From: Streptomyces griseoincarnatus
GTDB taxonomy: Bacteria; Actinomycetota; Actinomycetes; Streptomycetales; Streptomycetaceae
Direction: 5' to 3'
Assembly (NCBI GenBank): GCA_014649575.1
Contig: BMTH01000002.1
Span: 252,423-316,422 of the forward strand
Length of the DNA: 64,000 nucleotides
Below are positions 7,831 through 16,678 of this stretch, one piece after another (the first letter of the stretch is position 1; each line of letters begins with the position of its first letter). The position numbers and the translations under genes are program-made. Below the pieces are notes generated by a model. That model saw only the letters and a list, made by a program, of their open reading frames with translations, had not been told where the DNA came from and did no database searches.

Positions 7831-8640
7831 GTGCCCGAGCCCTCCCCCGCGTCCCCCGCGCCCTCCGCCTCCCCCGCCGACGGCCTCCGCTTCGCCTTCG
7901 GCACCCTCACCGTGCTCCCGGCCGGGCTGACCCGCTGGGACCGTCCGGCCGCGCGGGCGGGCATGCTCTGCGCGCCCGTGGTGGGTCTGGTGGTGGGGGT
8001 GCTCGCCGCCGCGACGGGTCTGATGCTGCTGGCCCTCGGGGCGGGGGCACCGCTCGCCGCCGTGGCCTCCGTCGCCGTGCCGGCCGCGCTGACGCGGGGG
8101 CTGCACCTGGACGGGCTGGCCGACACCGCGGACGGCCTGGGCAGCGGGAAGCCCGCCGAGGACGCGCTGCGGATCATGAAGCAGTCGGACGTCGGACCGT
8201 TCGGGGTCCTCACGCTGGTGCTCCTGCTGCTGGCGCAGGTGGCCGCGCTGGCGCAGGCGTACGGCGGTTCCTGGGCGCGGGGCGCGCTGGCCGTCGTGGT
8301 GTCGGCGGTCGCGGCGCGGGTCGCCCTCACCCTGGCCGCACGCACCGGTGTGCCGGCCGCCCGGCCGGAAGGGCTGGGCGCGGCGGTCGCGGGCGTGGTG
8401 CCGGTGCGGGGCGCGGCGGCCGTCGCGTTCCTCGTGGCCGCGCTGCTCGCGGGCGCGGGCGCGGCGCTGGGGGCGTACGACGCGGTGCGCGCCGGGCTGG
8501 CGGTGGTGGCGGCGGCCGGGGCGGCCGAACTGCTGCTGCGGCGCTGTGTGCGGCGGTTCGGCGGGGTGACCGGCGACGTCTTCGGCGGGGTCGCGGAGAC
8601 GGCGGCGACGACCGCGCTCGTCGTCATGTCACTGGGCTGA
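7831..8640 (+). CDS. cobS: Adenosylcobinamide-GDP ribazoletransferase (cobalamin synthase)
   Basis: 269 residues, GTG start. CobS is the membrane enzyme that joins adenosylcobinamide-GDP to alpha-ribazole. Diagnostic motifs: FAFGTLTVLP near the N-terminus, RGLHLDGLADTADGLG and ALRIMKQSDVGPFGVL, the conserved acidic loops of the family; several Ala/Val/Leu-rich membrane helices follow, and the end has FGGVTGDVFGGVAET. It follows cobT by about 1 kb with one divergent gene between. The N-terminal ~15 residues are Pro/Ser/Ala-rich and variable. No Shine-Dalgarno; TAATCT lies 6 nt before the start. Confidence 0.95.
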   Translation: MPEPSPASPAPSASPADGLRFAFGTLTVLPAGLTRWDRPAARAGMLCAPVVGLVVGVLAAATGLMLLALGAGAPLAAVASVAVPAALTRGLHLDGLADTADGLGSGKPAEDALRIMKQSDVGPFGVLTLVLLLLAQVAALAQAYGGSWARGALAVVVSAVAARVALTLAARTGVPAARPEGLGAAVAGVVPVRGAAAVAFLVAALLAGAGAALGAYDAVRAGLAVVAAAGAAELLLRRCVRRFGGVTGDVFGGVAETAATTALVVMSLG

Positions 8641-8723
8641 AACGATCTCCGCGACCCCCTGGGGGCCCGTCCGCCCCGCCACTGACCTGTGGGGGCGGAT
8701 CAGCAGAAGAACGGGGGACGCCG

Positions 8724-9329
8724 ATGTCGGCATTTCGTCGTGCCACGGCCTGGTCGGTCGACTTCGCGCTGGTGGTGGCGCTGGCCTCGCTGCTGGCGGT
8801 GCTCACCTTCAACCGGATGTCCGCGCTGGTGACCGACGTGCCCGAACTGGCCGCGCGCGGCGGCTTCGACCTGCTCACTTCGCGCGGGGACGTGCTGGAC
8901 GCGTCCGCCGGTCTCGGCACGTCGCTGTGGGACAGGTCGGTGGGGTACGTGCAGCAGGCGTTCGGGCTGCTGGTCGTCGCCGCCTTCCTCTACCAATGGG
9001 CGTGCCTCGCCCTCGCCGGGCGGACCGCCGGCAAGGCCCTGACGGGGCTGAAGGTCATGCCGCGCACGCCCCGCCGGGCGGCGCTGCGCGCGGCGGTGAC
9101 CACGGCCACCGACGTCGCCGTGTACGCGGTGGCGTGCGTGCTGCTGGTCGAGGGCGAGATCGTGCTGTCGGTGCTGGTGTGGCTGGTCGCGGTGGCGCTG
9201 TTCCTGCTGAACGCGCTGCCGGTGCTGGGCGGACGGCGGCGTTCCCTCGCCGACCGGGTCGCCGGGACCTCGGTGGAGTCGGTGGAGCTCAGCAGGTCCG
9301 CCGCCACGCGTCGAGTGGGTACCTCTTGA
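8724..9329 (+). CDS. RDD family membrane protein
   Basis: 201 residues. The N-terminus FRRATAWSVDFALVVALASLL matches the RDD signature (an Arg and Asp in the first helix); later GRTAGKALTGLKVM and a further pair of hydrophobic segments (TDVAVYAVACVLLV, VLVWLVAVALFLLNALPVL) followed by RRSLADRVAGTSVES complete the family pattern. RDD proteins are small integral membrane proteins of mostly unknown role, some linked to ion transport. The ATG is preceded by GGGGGA. It may be cotranscribed with cobS (83-bp gap). Its last 41 bases overlap the 3' end of the convergent lipoprotein gene. Confidence 0.9.
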   Translation: MSAFRRATAWSVDFALVVALASLLAVLTFNRMSALVTDVPELAARGGFDLLTSRGDVLDASAGLGTSLWDRSVGYVQQAFGLLVVAAFLYQWACLALAGRTAGKALTGLKVMPRTPRRAALRAAVTTATDVAVYAVACVLLVEGEIVLSVLVWLVAVALFLLNALPVLGGRRRSLADRVAGTSVESVELSRSAATRRVGTS

Positions 9330-10092
9330 GCAGCGAGCTCAGCCCGAGCCGGCGGGAGTCGGCGCAGAAGCGGGCGGTGGGCAGCTCGTACTCGGCGTGG
9401 AAGACGGCCTTGCCCGCCTCCACGAACGGGGTGAGCCGCTCGCACTCGCCGTACTGGGCGCACTGCTCGTTGACCGCGAAGTCGAAGTCGCCGACCAGCT
9501 CCGGGATCTGGTCCAGGTCGTTCTTCAGGCCGACCGCCATGCCGCGTTCGTGCGCCAGCCGGGCGATCAGCTTGTTGTAACGGAGCTGGTCGCCGGCCGT
9601 CAGCGGGAAGCCGGTGCGGTTGCGGTAGCCGTCCATGTTGTCCGGCTCGACCGCGTCGAAGCCCTTGTCGCGGCACATGTCGAGGCGTTCGGCCATCAGC
9701 GGTTCCAGGACGTCGGTGCGGCGGATGTCGAGCCAGCGCTCGCCCTCCCAGCCGTTGCCCCGGCCGATCACCGACCTGGGGAAGTCGTCCGCGTCCGGGC
9801 GGAAGTCCTCCCAGGCGCCGGTGGACAGGTAGCAGACGACCTTGCGGCCGTCACGGTGCAGCGCGTCGACGGTCTCCTTCGAGTGGTGGAAGCCGTCGAT
9901 GTCGTACACGGGGACGTCGACGGAGGTGTCCAGGCGGCCGGTGAGCTGCCACTGCCAGTCCAGACCGGGCCGCGGCCGCCACCACTCCCCCGCCCGCTCC
10001 GGCGACGGCTCCGCGTCCGTGCCGCCGGAACTCGTGGAACACCCCGTCAGCACCAAGGCCAGCAGGACGACAAGCACGCACGCTCTTCTCAC
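9289..10092 (-). CDS. Secreted lipoprotein, GH114-like (endo-alpha-1,4-polygalactosaminidase family)
   Basis: 267 residues from GTG 10092, with GGGGGAG upstream. The N-terminus VRRACVLVVLLALVLTGCS is a lipoprotein signal with lipobox LTGC. The mature part has WQLTGRLDTSVDVPVYDIDGF, VVCYLSTGAWEDFRPDADDFP, GWEGERWLDIRRTDVLEPLM, CRDKGFDAVEPDNMDGYRN and GLKNDLDQIPELVGDFDFAVNEQC, the beta/alpha-barrel features of the TM1410/GH114 family. Asp and Glu residues in YDIDG and VEPDNMDG are the likely catalytic carboxylates. Family members cut galactosaminogalactan-type polymers, so a role at the cell envelope or against fungal polymers is plausible inference. It overlaps the convergent RDD gene by 41 bp. 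Confidence 0.85.
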   Translation of the reverse strand: MRRACVLVVLLALVLTGCSTSSGGTDAEPSPERAGEWWRPRPGLDWQWQLTGRLDTSVDVPVYDIDGFHHSKETVDALHRDGRKVVCYLSTGAWEDFRPDADDFPRSVIGRGNGWEGERWLDIRRTDVLEPLMAERLDMCRDKGFDAVEPDNMDGYRNRTGFPLTAGDQLRYNKLIARLAHERGMAVGLKNDLDQIPELVGDFDFAVNEQCAQYGECERLTPFVEAGKAVFHAEYELPTARFCADSRRLGLSSLLKRYPLDAWRRTC

Positions 10093-10382
10093 GGGACGCT
10101 CCCCCACCTCATGGCCGCCGTACCCCTGCGGCACGACGGCACCCCCATGATCGCGCGGGCATCCCCGGGCCGTCGCGGGGCACCCGCCGCGCCGGGACGT
10201 GCGTGCACCGCCCATGAGTGCGGGCGCACACGCGCGTAGGCTCGGGGCCGAGTGTTCGCCGCACCGGGGGCGCCCCCGCCGGGATCGCACCCGGACGTCA
10301 CGATTAGGGTCGGCTGCCGGGCCCGGTCGACCCACACCCTTCGGCCACTGAAACTTCACATCGGAAGCGAGAATTCACCACC

Positions 10383-11921
10383 GTGACTGCTCTGACTCTC
10401 AGCACCGCCGCGGTCGCCGGCCTGCGCGCCGACGCGATCGTGATCGGTGTCGCCAAGGGCTCCGCGTCCAAGCCCGGAGGACCCGTCGTCGCTCCGGGCG
10501 CCGAGGCCGTGGTCCAGGCGTACGACGGCAACCTGGCCGGTGTCCTGGAGACCCTCGGCGCGTCCGGTGCCGAGGGCGAGGTGACCAAGCTCCCCGCGCC
10601 GGCCGGCTTCAAGGCCCCGCTCGTTCTCGCGGTGGGCCTCGGCGCCCAGCCCCAGAAGGACTCCGGCTACGACGCCGAGGCGCTGCGCAGGGCGGCCGGC
10701 GCCGCCGCCCGCGCCCTCTCCGGCACGAAGAAGGCCGCGTTCGCGCTGCCCCTGACGGACCCCGCCGACGCCGGCGCGGTCGCCGAGGGCGTGCTGCTCG
10801 GCGCGTACTCCTTCGACGCCTACAAGGACCAGGGCGACGCGAAGAACGGCAAGAACGGCAAGGCCCCGCTCGCCGAGGCCGCGCTGCTCGGCGGCAAGCC
10901 CCGCGACAAGGCGTACAAGGCGGCCGTCGAGCGCGCCGTCGCCGTGTCCGAGGAGCTCAACCGCGCCCGCGACCTGATCAACACCCCGCCCAACGACCTC
11001 AACCCCGAGGCGTTCGCCGCGGTCGCGCAGGCCGCGGCCAAGGAGCACGGCATCAAGGTGCAGGTGCTCGACGAGAAGGCCCTCGTCAAGGGCGGCTACG
11101 GCGGCATCCTCGGCGTCGGCGCCGGCTCGGCGTCCGGCCCGCGCCTGGTGAAGCTGTCGTACACCTCGTCGAAGGCGAAGAAGCACCTCGCGCTGGTCGG
11201 CAAGGGCATCACCTACGACTCGGGCGGCATCTCGCTGAAGCCGGCCGGCCACAACGAGACGATGAAGTGCGACATGAGCGGCGCCGCCGCCGTGTTCGCC
11301 GCGGTCGTCGCCGCCGCGCGCCTGGGCCTGGAGGTCAACGTCACCGGCTGGCTCGCGCTCGCCGAGAACATGCCGTCCGGCTCGGCGACCCGCCCGGGCG
11401 ACGTGCTGCGCATGTACAGCGGCAAGACCGTCGAGGTGCTCAACACCGACGCCGAGGGCCGGCTGGTCCTGGCGGACGCGCTGTGGGCGGCCTCGCAGGA
11501 GAAGCCGGACGCCATCGTGGACGTGGCGACCCTGACCGGCGCCATGGTGCTCGCGCTGGGCAGCCGCACCTTCGGCATCATGGCCAACGACGACGACTTC
11601 CGCGCCGTGGTGCGGGAGGCCGCCGAGGAGGCGGGCGAGCCGGCGTGGCCGATGCCGCTGCCGGAGCACCTGCGCAAGGGCATGGAGTCGTCGACGGCCG
11701 ACATCGCCAACATGGGCGAGCGGATGGGCGGCGGCCTGGTCGCCGGTCTGTTCCTGCGCGAGTTCGTCGGCGAGGGCATCACCTGGGCCCACCTCGACAT
11801 CGCGGGCCCCGCCTTCAACGAGGGCGGCCCCTTCGGCTACACCCCCAAGGGCGGCACCGGTTCCGCGGTGCGCACCCTGGTGCGGCTCGCGGAGCGGGCC
11901 GCCGCGGGCGAGCTGAGCTGA
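10383..11921 (+). CDS. pepA: Cytosol (leucyl) aminopeptidase, peptidase family M17
   Basis: 512 residues from GTG 10383, preceded by GGAAGCGAG. The N-terminal ~170 residues are the variable macro-like domain; the C-terminal catalytic domain has GKGITYDSGGISLKP, the MKCDMSGAAAV metal ligands and the family signature NTDAEGRLVLADAL near residue 355, giving the two-zinc site (Lys, Asp, Asp, Asp, Glu). The enzyme removes N-terminal residues from peptides in the cytoplasm. Length and motifs are normal. It is the gene before lpd, separated by a likely terminator at 11931-11973, so it is probably an independent unit. The repeated NGKNGK at about residue 158 is a local low-complexity linker. Confidence 0.96.
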   Translation: MTALTLSTAAVAGLRADAIVIGVAKGSASKPGGPVVAPGAEAVVQAYDGNLAGVLETLGASGAEGEVTKLPAPAGFKAPLVLAVGLGAQPQKDSGYDAEALRRAAGAAARALSGTKKAAFALPLTDPADAGAVAEGVLLGAYSFDAYKDQGDAKNGKNGKAPLAEAALLGGKPRDKAYKAAVERAVAVSEELNRARDLINTPPNDLNPEAFAAVAQAAAKEHGIKVQVLDEKALVKGGYGGILGVGAGSASGPRLVKLSYTSSKAKKHLALVGKGITYDSGGISLKPAGHNETMKCDMSGAAAVFAAVVAAARLGLEVNVTGWLALAENMPSGSATRPGDVLRMYSGKTVEVLNTDAEGRLVLADALWAASQEKPDAIVDVATLTGAMVLALGSRTFGIMANDDDFRAVVREAAEEAGEPAWPMPLPEHLRKGMESSTADIANMGERMGGGLVAGLFLREFVGEGITWAHLDIAGPAFNEGGPFGYTPKGGTGSAVRTLVRLAERAAAGELS

Positions 11922-11930
11922 CACGTCCTC

Positions 11931-11973
11931 GGGTGACGGGCCTCGTACGCGGGTGCGACGGGGCCCCGTCACC
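11931..11973 (+). terminator. Imperfect hairpin after pepA
   Basis: GGTGACGGG-CC (from 11932) can pair with GGCCCCGTCACC (to 11973) with one bulge. It begins about 10 bases after the pepA stop. No U-tract, as is usual in Streptomyces. Confidence 0.5.
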
Positions 11974-12148
11974 GGGGAGTGGGACGTCTCACACCACGGC
12001 CCGGCGTCTCGTACGGCCCCGACAAGTGCGAGGATAGGGCTCGGCAGGACAGGGCCCCACACAAGGGCCGAGAACATAGAGCGGCCGGACACCAGCCGCC
12101 GACCGGTCACTGGAGACCGGCGTGGCGCACATGCATGGAGGACGTGAC

Positions 12149-13537
12149 GTGGCGAACGACGCCAGCACCGTTTTCGACCTAGTGATCCTCGGCGGTGGCA
12201 GCGGTGGGTACGCCGCGGCCCTGCGCGGGGCTCAGCTGGGCCTGGACGTCGCCCTGATCGAGAAGGGCAAGGTCGGCGGTACCTGCCTGCACAACGGATG
12301 CATCCCCACCAAGGCCCTGCTGCACGCGGGTGAGATCGCCGACCAGGCCCGCGAGAGCGAGCAGTTCGGTGTGAAGGCCACCTTCGAGGGCATCGACATC
12401 GCGGCCGTCCACAAGTACAAGGACGACGTGATCGCCGGCCTGTACAAGGGGCTTCAGGGGCTGATCGCCTCCCGCAAGATCACCTACATCGAGGGCGAGG
12501 GCCGGCTGTCCTCCCCCACCTCCGTCGACGTGAACGGCCAGCGCGTCCAGGGCCGCCACGTCCTGCTGGCGACCGGCTCCGTGCCGAAGTCGCTGCCGGG
12601 CCTGGAGATCGACGGCGACCGGATCATCTCCTCCGACCACGCCCTGGTCCTGGACCGCGTGCCCAAGTCCGCGATCGTCCTGGGCGGCGGCGTCATCGGG
12701 GTCGAGTTCGCGTCCGCGTGGAAGTCCTTCGGCACCGACGTCACGGTCATCGAGGGCATGAAGCACCTCGTCCCGGTCGAGGACGAGAACAGCTCCAAGC
12801 TGCTCGAGCGCGCGTTCCGCAAGCGCGGCATCAAGTTCAACCTGGGCACCTTCTTCGAGAAGGCCGAGTACACCCAGGACGGCGTCAAGGTCACCCTGGC
12901 GGACGGCAAGACGTTCGAGGCCGAGGTCCTGCTCGTCGCCGTCGGCCGCGGCCCGGTCTCCCAGGGCCTGGGCTACGAGGAGGCCGGGGTCGCCATGGAC
13001 CGCGGCTACGTCCTGGTCGACGAGTACATGCGCACCAACGTGCCCACCGTCTCCGCCGTCGGCGACCTCGTCCCGACCCTCCAGCTCGCGCACGTCGGCT
13101 TCGCCGAGGGCATCCTGGTGGCGGAGCGGCTGGCCGGTCTCAAGACCGTCCCGATCGACTACGACGGCGTCCCGCGGGTGACGTACTGCCACCCCGAGGT
13201 CGCCTCCGTCGGCATCACCGAGGCCAAGGCCAAGGAGATCTACGGCGCGGACAAGGTCGTCGCCCTGAAGTACAACCTCGCGGGCAACGGCAAGAGCAAG
13301 ATCCTGAAGACCGCGGGCGAGATCAAGCTCGTCCAGGTCAAGGACGGTGCGGTGGTCGGCGTCCACATGGTCGGCGACCGTATGGGCGAGCAGGTCGGCG
13401 AGGCGCAGCTGATCTACAACTGGGAGGCGCTGCCGGCCGAGGTGGCCCAGCTGGTGCACGCCCACCCGACGCAGAACGAGGCGCTCGGCGAGGCCCACCT
13501 GGCCCTGGCCGGCAAGCCCCTGCACTCCCACGACTGA
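12149..13537 (+). CDS. lpdA: Dihydrolipoamide dehydrogenase (E3)
   Basis: 462 residues from GTG 12149, with GGAGG 8 nt upstream; an earlier in-frame start at 12122 lacks a ribosome site. FAD-binding GGGSGGYAAA starts the protein; the redox disulfide is in GGTCLHNGCIP; a second Rossmann motif VLGGGVIGVEFAS binds NAD; SAVGDLVPTLQLAHVGFAEG contacts FAD; the C-terminal HAHPTQNEALGEAHLAL supplies the His-Glu active-site pair. It reoxidises the lipoyl arms of 2-oxoacid dehydrogenase complexes. sucB begins 61 bp downstream and aceE 3.1 kb on, so the pyruvate/2-oxoglutarate dehydrogenase parts are clustered. Confidence 0.97.
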   Translation: MANDASTVFDLVILGGGSGGYAAALRGAQLGLDVALIEKGKVGGTCLHNGCIPTKALLHAGEIADQARESEQFGVKATFEGIDIAAVHKYKDDVIAGLYKGLQGLIASRKITYIEGEGRLSSPTSVDVNGQRVQGRHVLLATGSVPKSLPGLEIDGDRIISSDHALVLDRVPKSAIVLGGGVIGVEFASAWKSFGTDVTVIEGMKHLVPVEDENSSKLLERAFRKRGIKFNLGTFFEKAEYTQDGVKVTLADGKTFEAEVLLVAVGRGPVSQGLGYEEAGVAMDRGYVLVDEYMRTNVPTVSAVGDLVPTLQLAHVGFAEGILVAERLAGLKTVPIDYDGVPRVTYCHPEVASVGITEAKAKEIYGADKVVALKYNLAGNGKSKILKTAGEIKLVQVKDGAVVGVHMVGDRMGEQVGEAQLIYNWEALPAEVAQLVHAHPTQNEALGEAHLALAGKPLHSHD

Positions 13538-13598
13538 CGCCCTCAGTCACCGGGCGCGACGACACAGACTTCCGCACTTCTAAGGAGCAACCGAAACC

Positions 13599-15401
13599 AT
13601 GGCGGTTTCCGTAACCCTTCCGGCGCTCGGTGAGAGCGTCACCGAGGGCACTGTCACCCGCTGGCTGAAGGCCGAGGGCGAGCGCGTCGAGGCCGACGAG
13701 CCGCTGCTCGAGGTGTCGACCGACAAGGTCGACACCGAGATCCCGGCCCCTGCCTCCGGCGTGCTGTCCTCCATCAAGGTCGCCGAGGACGAGACGGTCG
13801 AGGTCGGCGCCGAGCTGGCCCTGATCGACGACGGCAGCGGCGCCCCCGCGGCCACCGAGGCGCCCGCCGCCGAGCAGGCGGCCCCGCCGGCCCCCGCGCC
13901 GGAGCCGCAGGCCGAGCCGTCCACCGAGCAGGCCGCCCCGGCCCCCGCCCCCACCGCCGAGGCCTCGGCCGGCGGCGGTTCCGCGCAGGGCACCGACGTG
14001 GTCCTGCCGGCGCTCGGCGAGTCCGTCACCGAGGGCACCGTCACCCGCTGGCTGAAGTCGGTGGGCGACACCGTCGAGGCCGACGAGCCGCTGCTCGAGG
14101 TGTCCACCGACAAGGTCGACACCGAGATCCCCGCCCCCGCGTCCGGCACCCTGCTGGAGATCGTGGTCGGCGAGGACGAGACCGCCGAGGTCGGCGCGAA
14201 GCTCGCCGTCATCGGCGAGGCCGGCGCCGCCCCGGCCGCGGCCCCCGCCCAGGAGGCCCCGGCCGCCCCGGCGCAGCCCGAGCCCACCCCGGCCCCCGAG
14301 CCCACCCCGGCCCCGGAGCCCACCCCGGCTCCCGCCCCGGCGGCTCCGGCTCCGCAGCAGGCCGCTCCGGCCCCGGCCGCCGCCCAGGCCTCGGCGCCCG
14401 CTCCTGCCCCGGCGCCCGCGCCGGCCCCGCAGGCGCCCGCCGCCCCGGCCCCGGCCGCCGCCCAGGCCTCGGACGACGGCGCCTACGTCACCCCGCTGGT
14501 GCGCAAGCTCGCCGCCGAGAACGGCGTCGACCTGTCCACCGTCAAGGGCACCGGCGTCGGCGGCCGTATCCGCAAGCAGGACGTGCTCGCCGCCGCCGAG
14601 GCCGCGAAGGCCGCGGCTCCGGCCCCGGCCGCCGCTGCCGCGCCCGCCGCGAAGAAGGCCCCCACCCTGGAGGCCTCCCCGCTGCGCGGCCAGACCGTGA
14701 AGATGCCGCGGATCCGCAAGGTCATCGGCGACAACATGGTCAAGGCCCTGCACGAGCAGGCCCAGCTGTCCTCGGTCGTCGAGGTCGACGTCACCCGTCT
14801 GATGAAGCTGCGCGCCCGGGCCAAGGACGCGTTCGCGGCGCGCGAGGGCGTCAAGCTCTCCCCGATGCCGTTCTTCGTCAAGGCCGCGGCGCAGGCGCTG
14901 AAGGCCCACGCGCCGATCAACGCCAAGATCAACGAGGCCGAGGGGACCATCACCTACTTCGACACCGAGAACATCGGTATCGCGGTGGACTCCGAGAAGG
15001 GCCTGATGACCCCGGTCATCAAGCACGCCGGCGACCTCAACATCGCCGGTATCGCCAAGGCCACGGCGGAGCTGGCGGGCAAGGTCCGTGGCAACAAGAT
15101 CACCCCGGACGAGCTGTCCGGCGCGACCTTCACCATCTCCAACACCGGGTCGCGCGGCGCGCTCTTCGACACGATCATCGTGCCGCCGGGCCAGGTCGCG
15201 ATCCTCGGCATCGGCGCCACGGTCAAGCGTCCGGCCATCGTGGAGACGGAGGACGGTCCTGTCATCGGCATCCGCGACATGACGTACCTGACCCTCTCCT
15301 ACGACCACCGCCTAGTGGACGGCGCCGACGCGGCCCGTTACCTGACGGCGGTCAAGGCGATCCTGGAGGCGGGCGAGTTCGAGGTCGAGCTCGGTCTGTG
15401 A
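13599..15401 (+). CDS. sucB: 2-oxoacid dehydrogenase dihydrolipoamide acyltransferase (E2)
   Basis: 600 residues; AAGGAG precedes the ATG. Order: lipoyl domain 1 (1-77, lipoyl Lys43 in STDKVDT), Ala/Pro linker, lipoyl domain 2 (about 131-210, Lys near 172, again STDKVDT), a long Ala/Pro linker with repeated PTPAPE units, the E1/E3-binding domain ([17 protein letters not shown] ... [15 protein letters not shown], about 295-335), then the acyltransferase domain ending with the active-site [16 protein letters not shown] (His near 569). The two lipoyl domains are nearly identical at DNA level over about 200 bp. In actinobacteria this E2 usually serves both pyruvate and 2-oxoglutarate complexes, so the sucB name does not exclude a PDH role. 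lipA and lipB 14 kb downstream would lipoylate it. Confidence 0.96.
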   Translation: MAVSVTLPALGESVTEGTVTRWLKAEGERVEADEPLLEVSTDKVDTEIPAPASGVLSSIKVAEDETVEVGAELALIDDGSGAPAATEAPAAEQAAPPAPAPEPQAEPSTEQAAPAPAPTAEASAGGGSAQGTDVVLPALGESVTEGTVTRWLKSVGDTVEADEPLLEVSTDKVDTEIPAPASGTLLEIVVGEDETAEVGAKLAVIGEAGAAPAAAPAQEAPAAPAQPEPTPAPEPTPAPEPTPAPAPAAPAPQQAAPAPAAAQASAPAPAPAPAPAPQAPAAPAPAAAQASDDGAYVTPLVRKLAAENGVDLSTVKGTGVGGRIRKQDVLAAAEAAKAAAPAPAAAAAPAAKKAPTLEASPLRGQTVKMPRIRKVIGDNMVKALHEQAQLSSVVEVDVTRLMKLRARAKDAFAAREGVKLSPMPFFVKAAAQALKAHAPINAKINEAEGTITYFDTENIGIAVDSEKGLMTPVIKHAGDLNIAGIAKATAELAGKVRGNKITPDELSGATFTISNTGSRGALFDTIIVPPGQVAILGIGATVKRPAIVETEDGPVIGIRDMTYLTLSYDHRLVDGADAARYLTAVKAILEAGEFEVELGL

Positions 15402-15437
15402 ACCGGGCGGTGACCCCGGGCCGCTGATCCGGTCCCA

Positions 15438-15484
15438 CGGTGCCCCCGTCCGGAAGCCCTCGCGGCTTCCGGACGGGGGCACCG
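15438..15484 (+). terminator. Intrinsic terminator after sucB
   Basis: A perfect 21-bp stem (15438-15458 with 15464-15484) and 5-nt loop CTCGC, starting 36 bases after the sucB stop. It separates lpd-sucB from the GntR regulator gene. Confidence 0.9.
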
Positions 15485-15618
15485 TCACATGGGGCGTGTA
15501 AGTCTCGTCTCACCTGGGCGAAAGCGCCCCCGCGCGCCCCACCCGGGCGGACTCCCGGCCGTATTGTCTATTCGTCAAAGCCCCCCGGGGGCCCGCGGGC
15601 CCCGCTAAGGAGCCCGTC

Positions 15619-16242
15619 ATGACCGCGCCCGTCGTCCACTCGCTGCGCGAACAGATCCGCGAGCACATCCTGGAAGGGATCATCAGCGGGCGCTGGAAGC
15701 CGGGCGAGCGGATCGTGGAGCGGCGCATCGCGACCGAGCTGGAGGTCAGCCAGACGCCCGTGCGGGAGGCGCTGCGCGAGCTGGAGTCGCTGCGGCTGAT
15801 CGAGTCGGCGCCGAACAAGGGCGTGCGGGTGCGGAACCTGACGGCGGCCGACCTGGAGGAGAGCTACCCGGTCCGGGCCGGTCTCGAGGCGATCGCGGCG
15901 GAGCTGGCGGCGGCGCGGCTGGCGGAGGACTGTTCGGCGCTGGAGCCGCACGTCTCCGCCCTGTACGAGGCGGACCGGCTGTCCGACGGGACCGCCCAGG
16001 TGCGGCACACGGTGGGGTTCCACCGGGAGCTGGTGCGGGCGGCGGGGAACTCGGTGCTGCTGCACACGTGGGAGGGGCTGGGGATCGAGGTGTTCACGGC
16101 GCTGTCGATACGGTGGCTGGGGACCGTGCAGCAGTCCTACGCGGAGGAGCACGAGGAGCTGGTCGCGGCCTTCCGCCGCCGCGACCCGCGTATCGCGGAA
16201 CTGGTCAAGTCGCATGTGCTGGGGTGTGCGCCGCGGGCCTGA
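15619..16242 (+). CDS. GntR-family transcriptional regulator, FadR/FCD subgroup
   Basis: 207 residues; AAGGAG lies 6-7 nt before the ATG. N-terminal winged helix: LREQIREHILEGIISGRWKPGERIVERRIATELEVSQTPVREALRELE; C-terminal all-helical FCD domain with the metal-binding His pattern (about VGFHRELVRAAGN and EHEELVAAFRRRD). FCD regulators sense carboxylic acids such as pyruvate, lactate or glycolate. Its position between E2 and E1 genes makes it the natural candidate regulator of aceE, whose predicted promoter is covered by a perfect palindrome (16546-16562). Its own upstream region has TATTGTC (15562-15568), a heptamer that also occurs in the aceE promoter. That link is inference. Confidence 0.9.
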   Translation: MTAPVVHSLREQIREHILEGIISGRWKPGERIVERRIATELEVSQTPVREALRELESLRLIESAPNKGVRVRNLTAADLEESYPVRAGLEAIAAELAAARLAEDCSALEPHVSALYEADRLSDGTAQVRHTVGFHRELVRAAGNSVLLHTWEGLGIEVFTALSIRWLGTVQQSYAEEHEELVAAFRRRDPRIAELVKSHVLGCAPRA

Positions 16243-16250
16243 GGGAGTTC

Positions 16251-16395
16251 GCCCCCGCCGCCCCTTCCCGTCCCGTCCCTGGGGGCTCCGCCCCCAGATC
16301 CCCCTCGCGCCCAAGCGGCGGAGCCGCATATCGGGGTACAGCCCCGCGCCCCAGAAGGGGCGCGGGGAACTGCGCGATCACGCCCCACCGGCCCG
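16251..16395. repeat. Composite copy of the dispersed GC-rich intergenic element
   Basis: Contains a GGGGGCTCCGCCCCC hairpin, GGCGGAGCCGC, and CCCCGCGCCCC-agaa-GGGGCGCGGGG followed by AACTGCGCG. The same modules recur at 20.45-20.54 kb and, in the other orientation, at 53.75-53.83 kb. It lies just after the GntR gene and may end its transcript. Confidence 0.7.
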
Positions 16396-16544
16396 CGGTC
16401 GCCACTCCGCCGCACCTCCCGTGCTCTTCCGCGCCACACCCCCCTCACCTGCGCAAACGCACCGAATCGCCGTCACCGCGTGCCACCGCCGGAGGCACCC
16501 CGTGCCGACTTTCTCCGGATCGAGCGATTTTGCCCCTCAACCCT

Positions 16545-16574
16545 TTGATCGATCATCGATCACGGAGTTATTGT
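16545..16574 (+). promoter_or_regulatory. Predicted aceE promoter with overlapping perfect palindrome
   Basis: A -35-like TTGATC (16545-16550) and -10-like TATTGT (16569-16574) are 18 nt apart. The 17-nt palindrome TGATCGAT-C-ATCGATCA (16546-16562) overlaps the -35 and most of the spacer, where a bound protein would block RNA polymerase. The start of aceE is ~100 nt downstream. The local AT content is far above the surrounding sequence. The GntR/FCD protein just upstream is the first candidate for the binder, but its known family consensus is not obviously this sequence. Confidence 0.65.
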
Positions 16575-16577
16575 CGC

Positions 16578-16603
16578 CTGCGGACTTCCACCGAAGTCCG
16601 CAG
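16578..16603 (+). promoter_or_regulatory. Perfect hairpin in the aceE leader
   Basis: CTGCGGACTTC (16578-16588), loop CACC, GAAGTCCGCAG (16593-16603): an 11-bp perfect stem starting right after the predicted -10. It would be at the very 5' end of the aceE mRNA. It could stabilise the transcript, act as a second operator, or be an attenuator. Confidence 0.55.
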
Positions 16604-16678
16604 CCCTGTCCTGCCAAAGACAAAGGGCACCCCCGAACCCTTCTGAGGGCACCCCCTTCGACTGAGGAAGGCGGCGAC

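Noticed and set aside
2352..8723. Cobalamin riboswitch upstream of cobU, cobT or cobS
   Set aside because: I looked for the B12-box (AGCCAGGAGACC-like) and the conserved core on both strands and saw no convincing match.
12122..12148. Earlier start of lpdA at 12122
   Set aside because: No ribosome site, and the extra nine residues are not typical; GTG 12149 has GGAGG at a proper distance.
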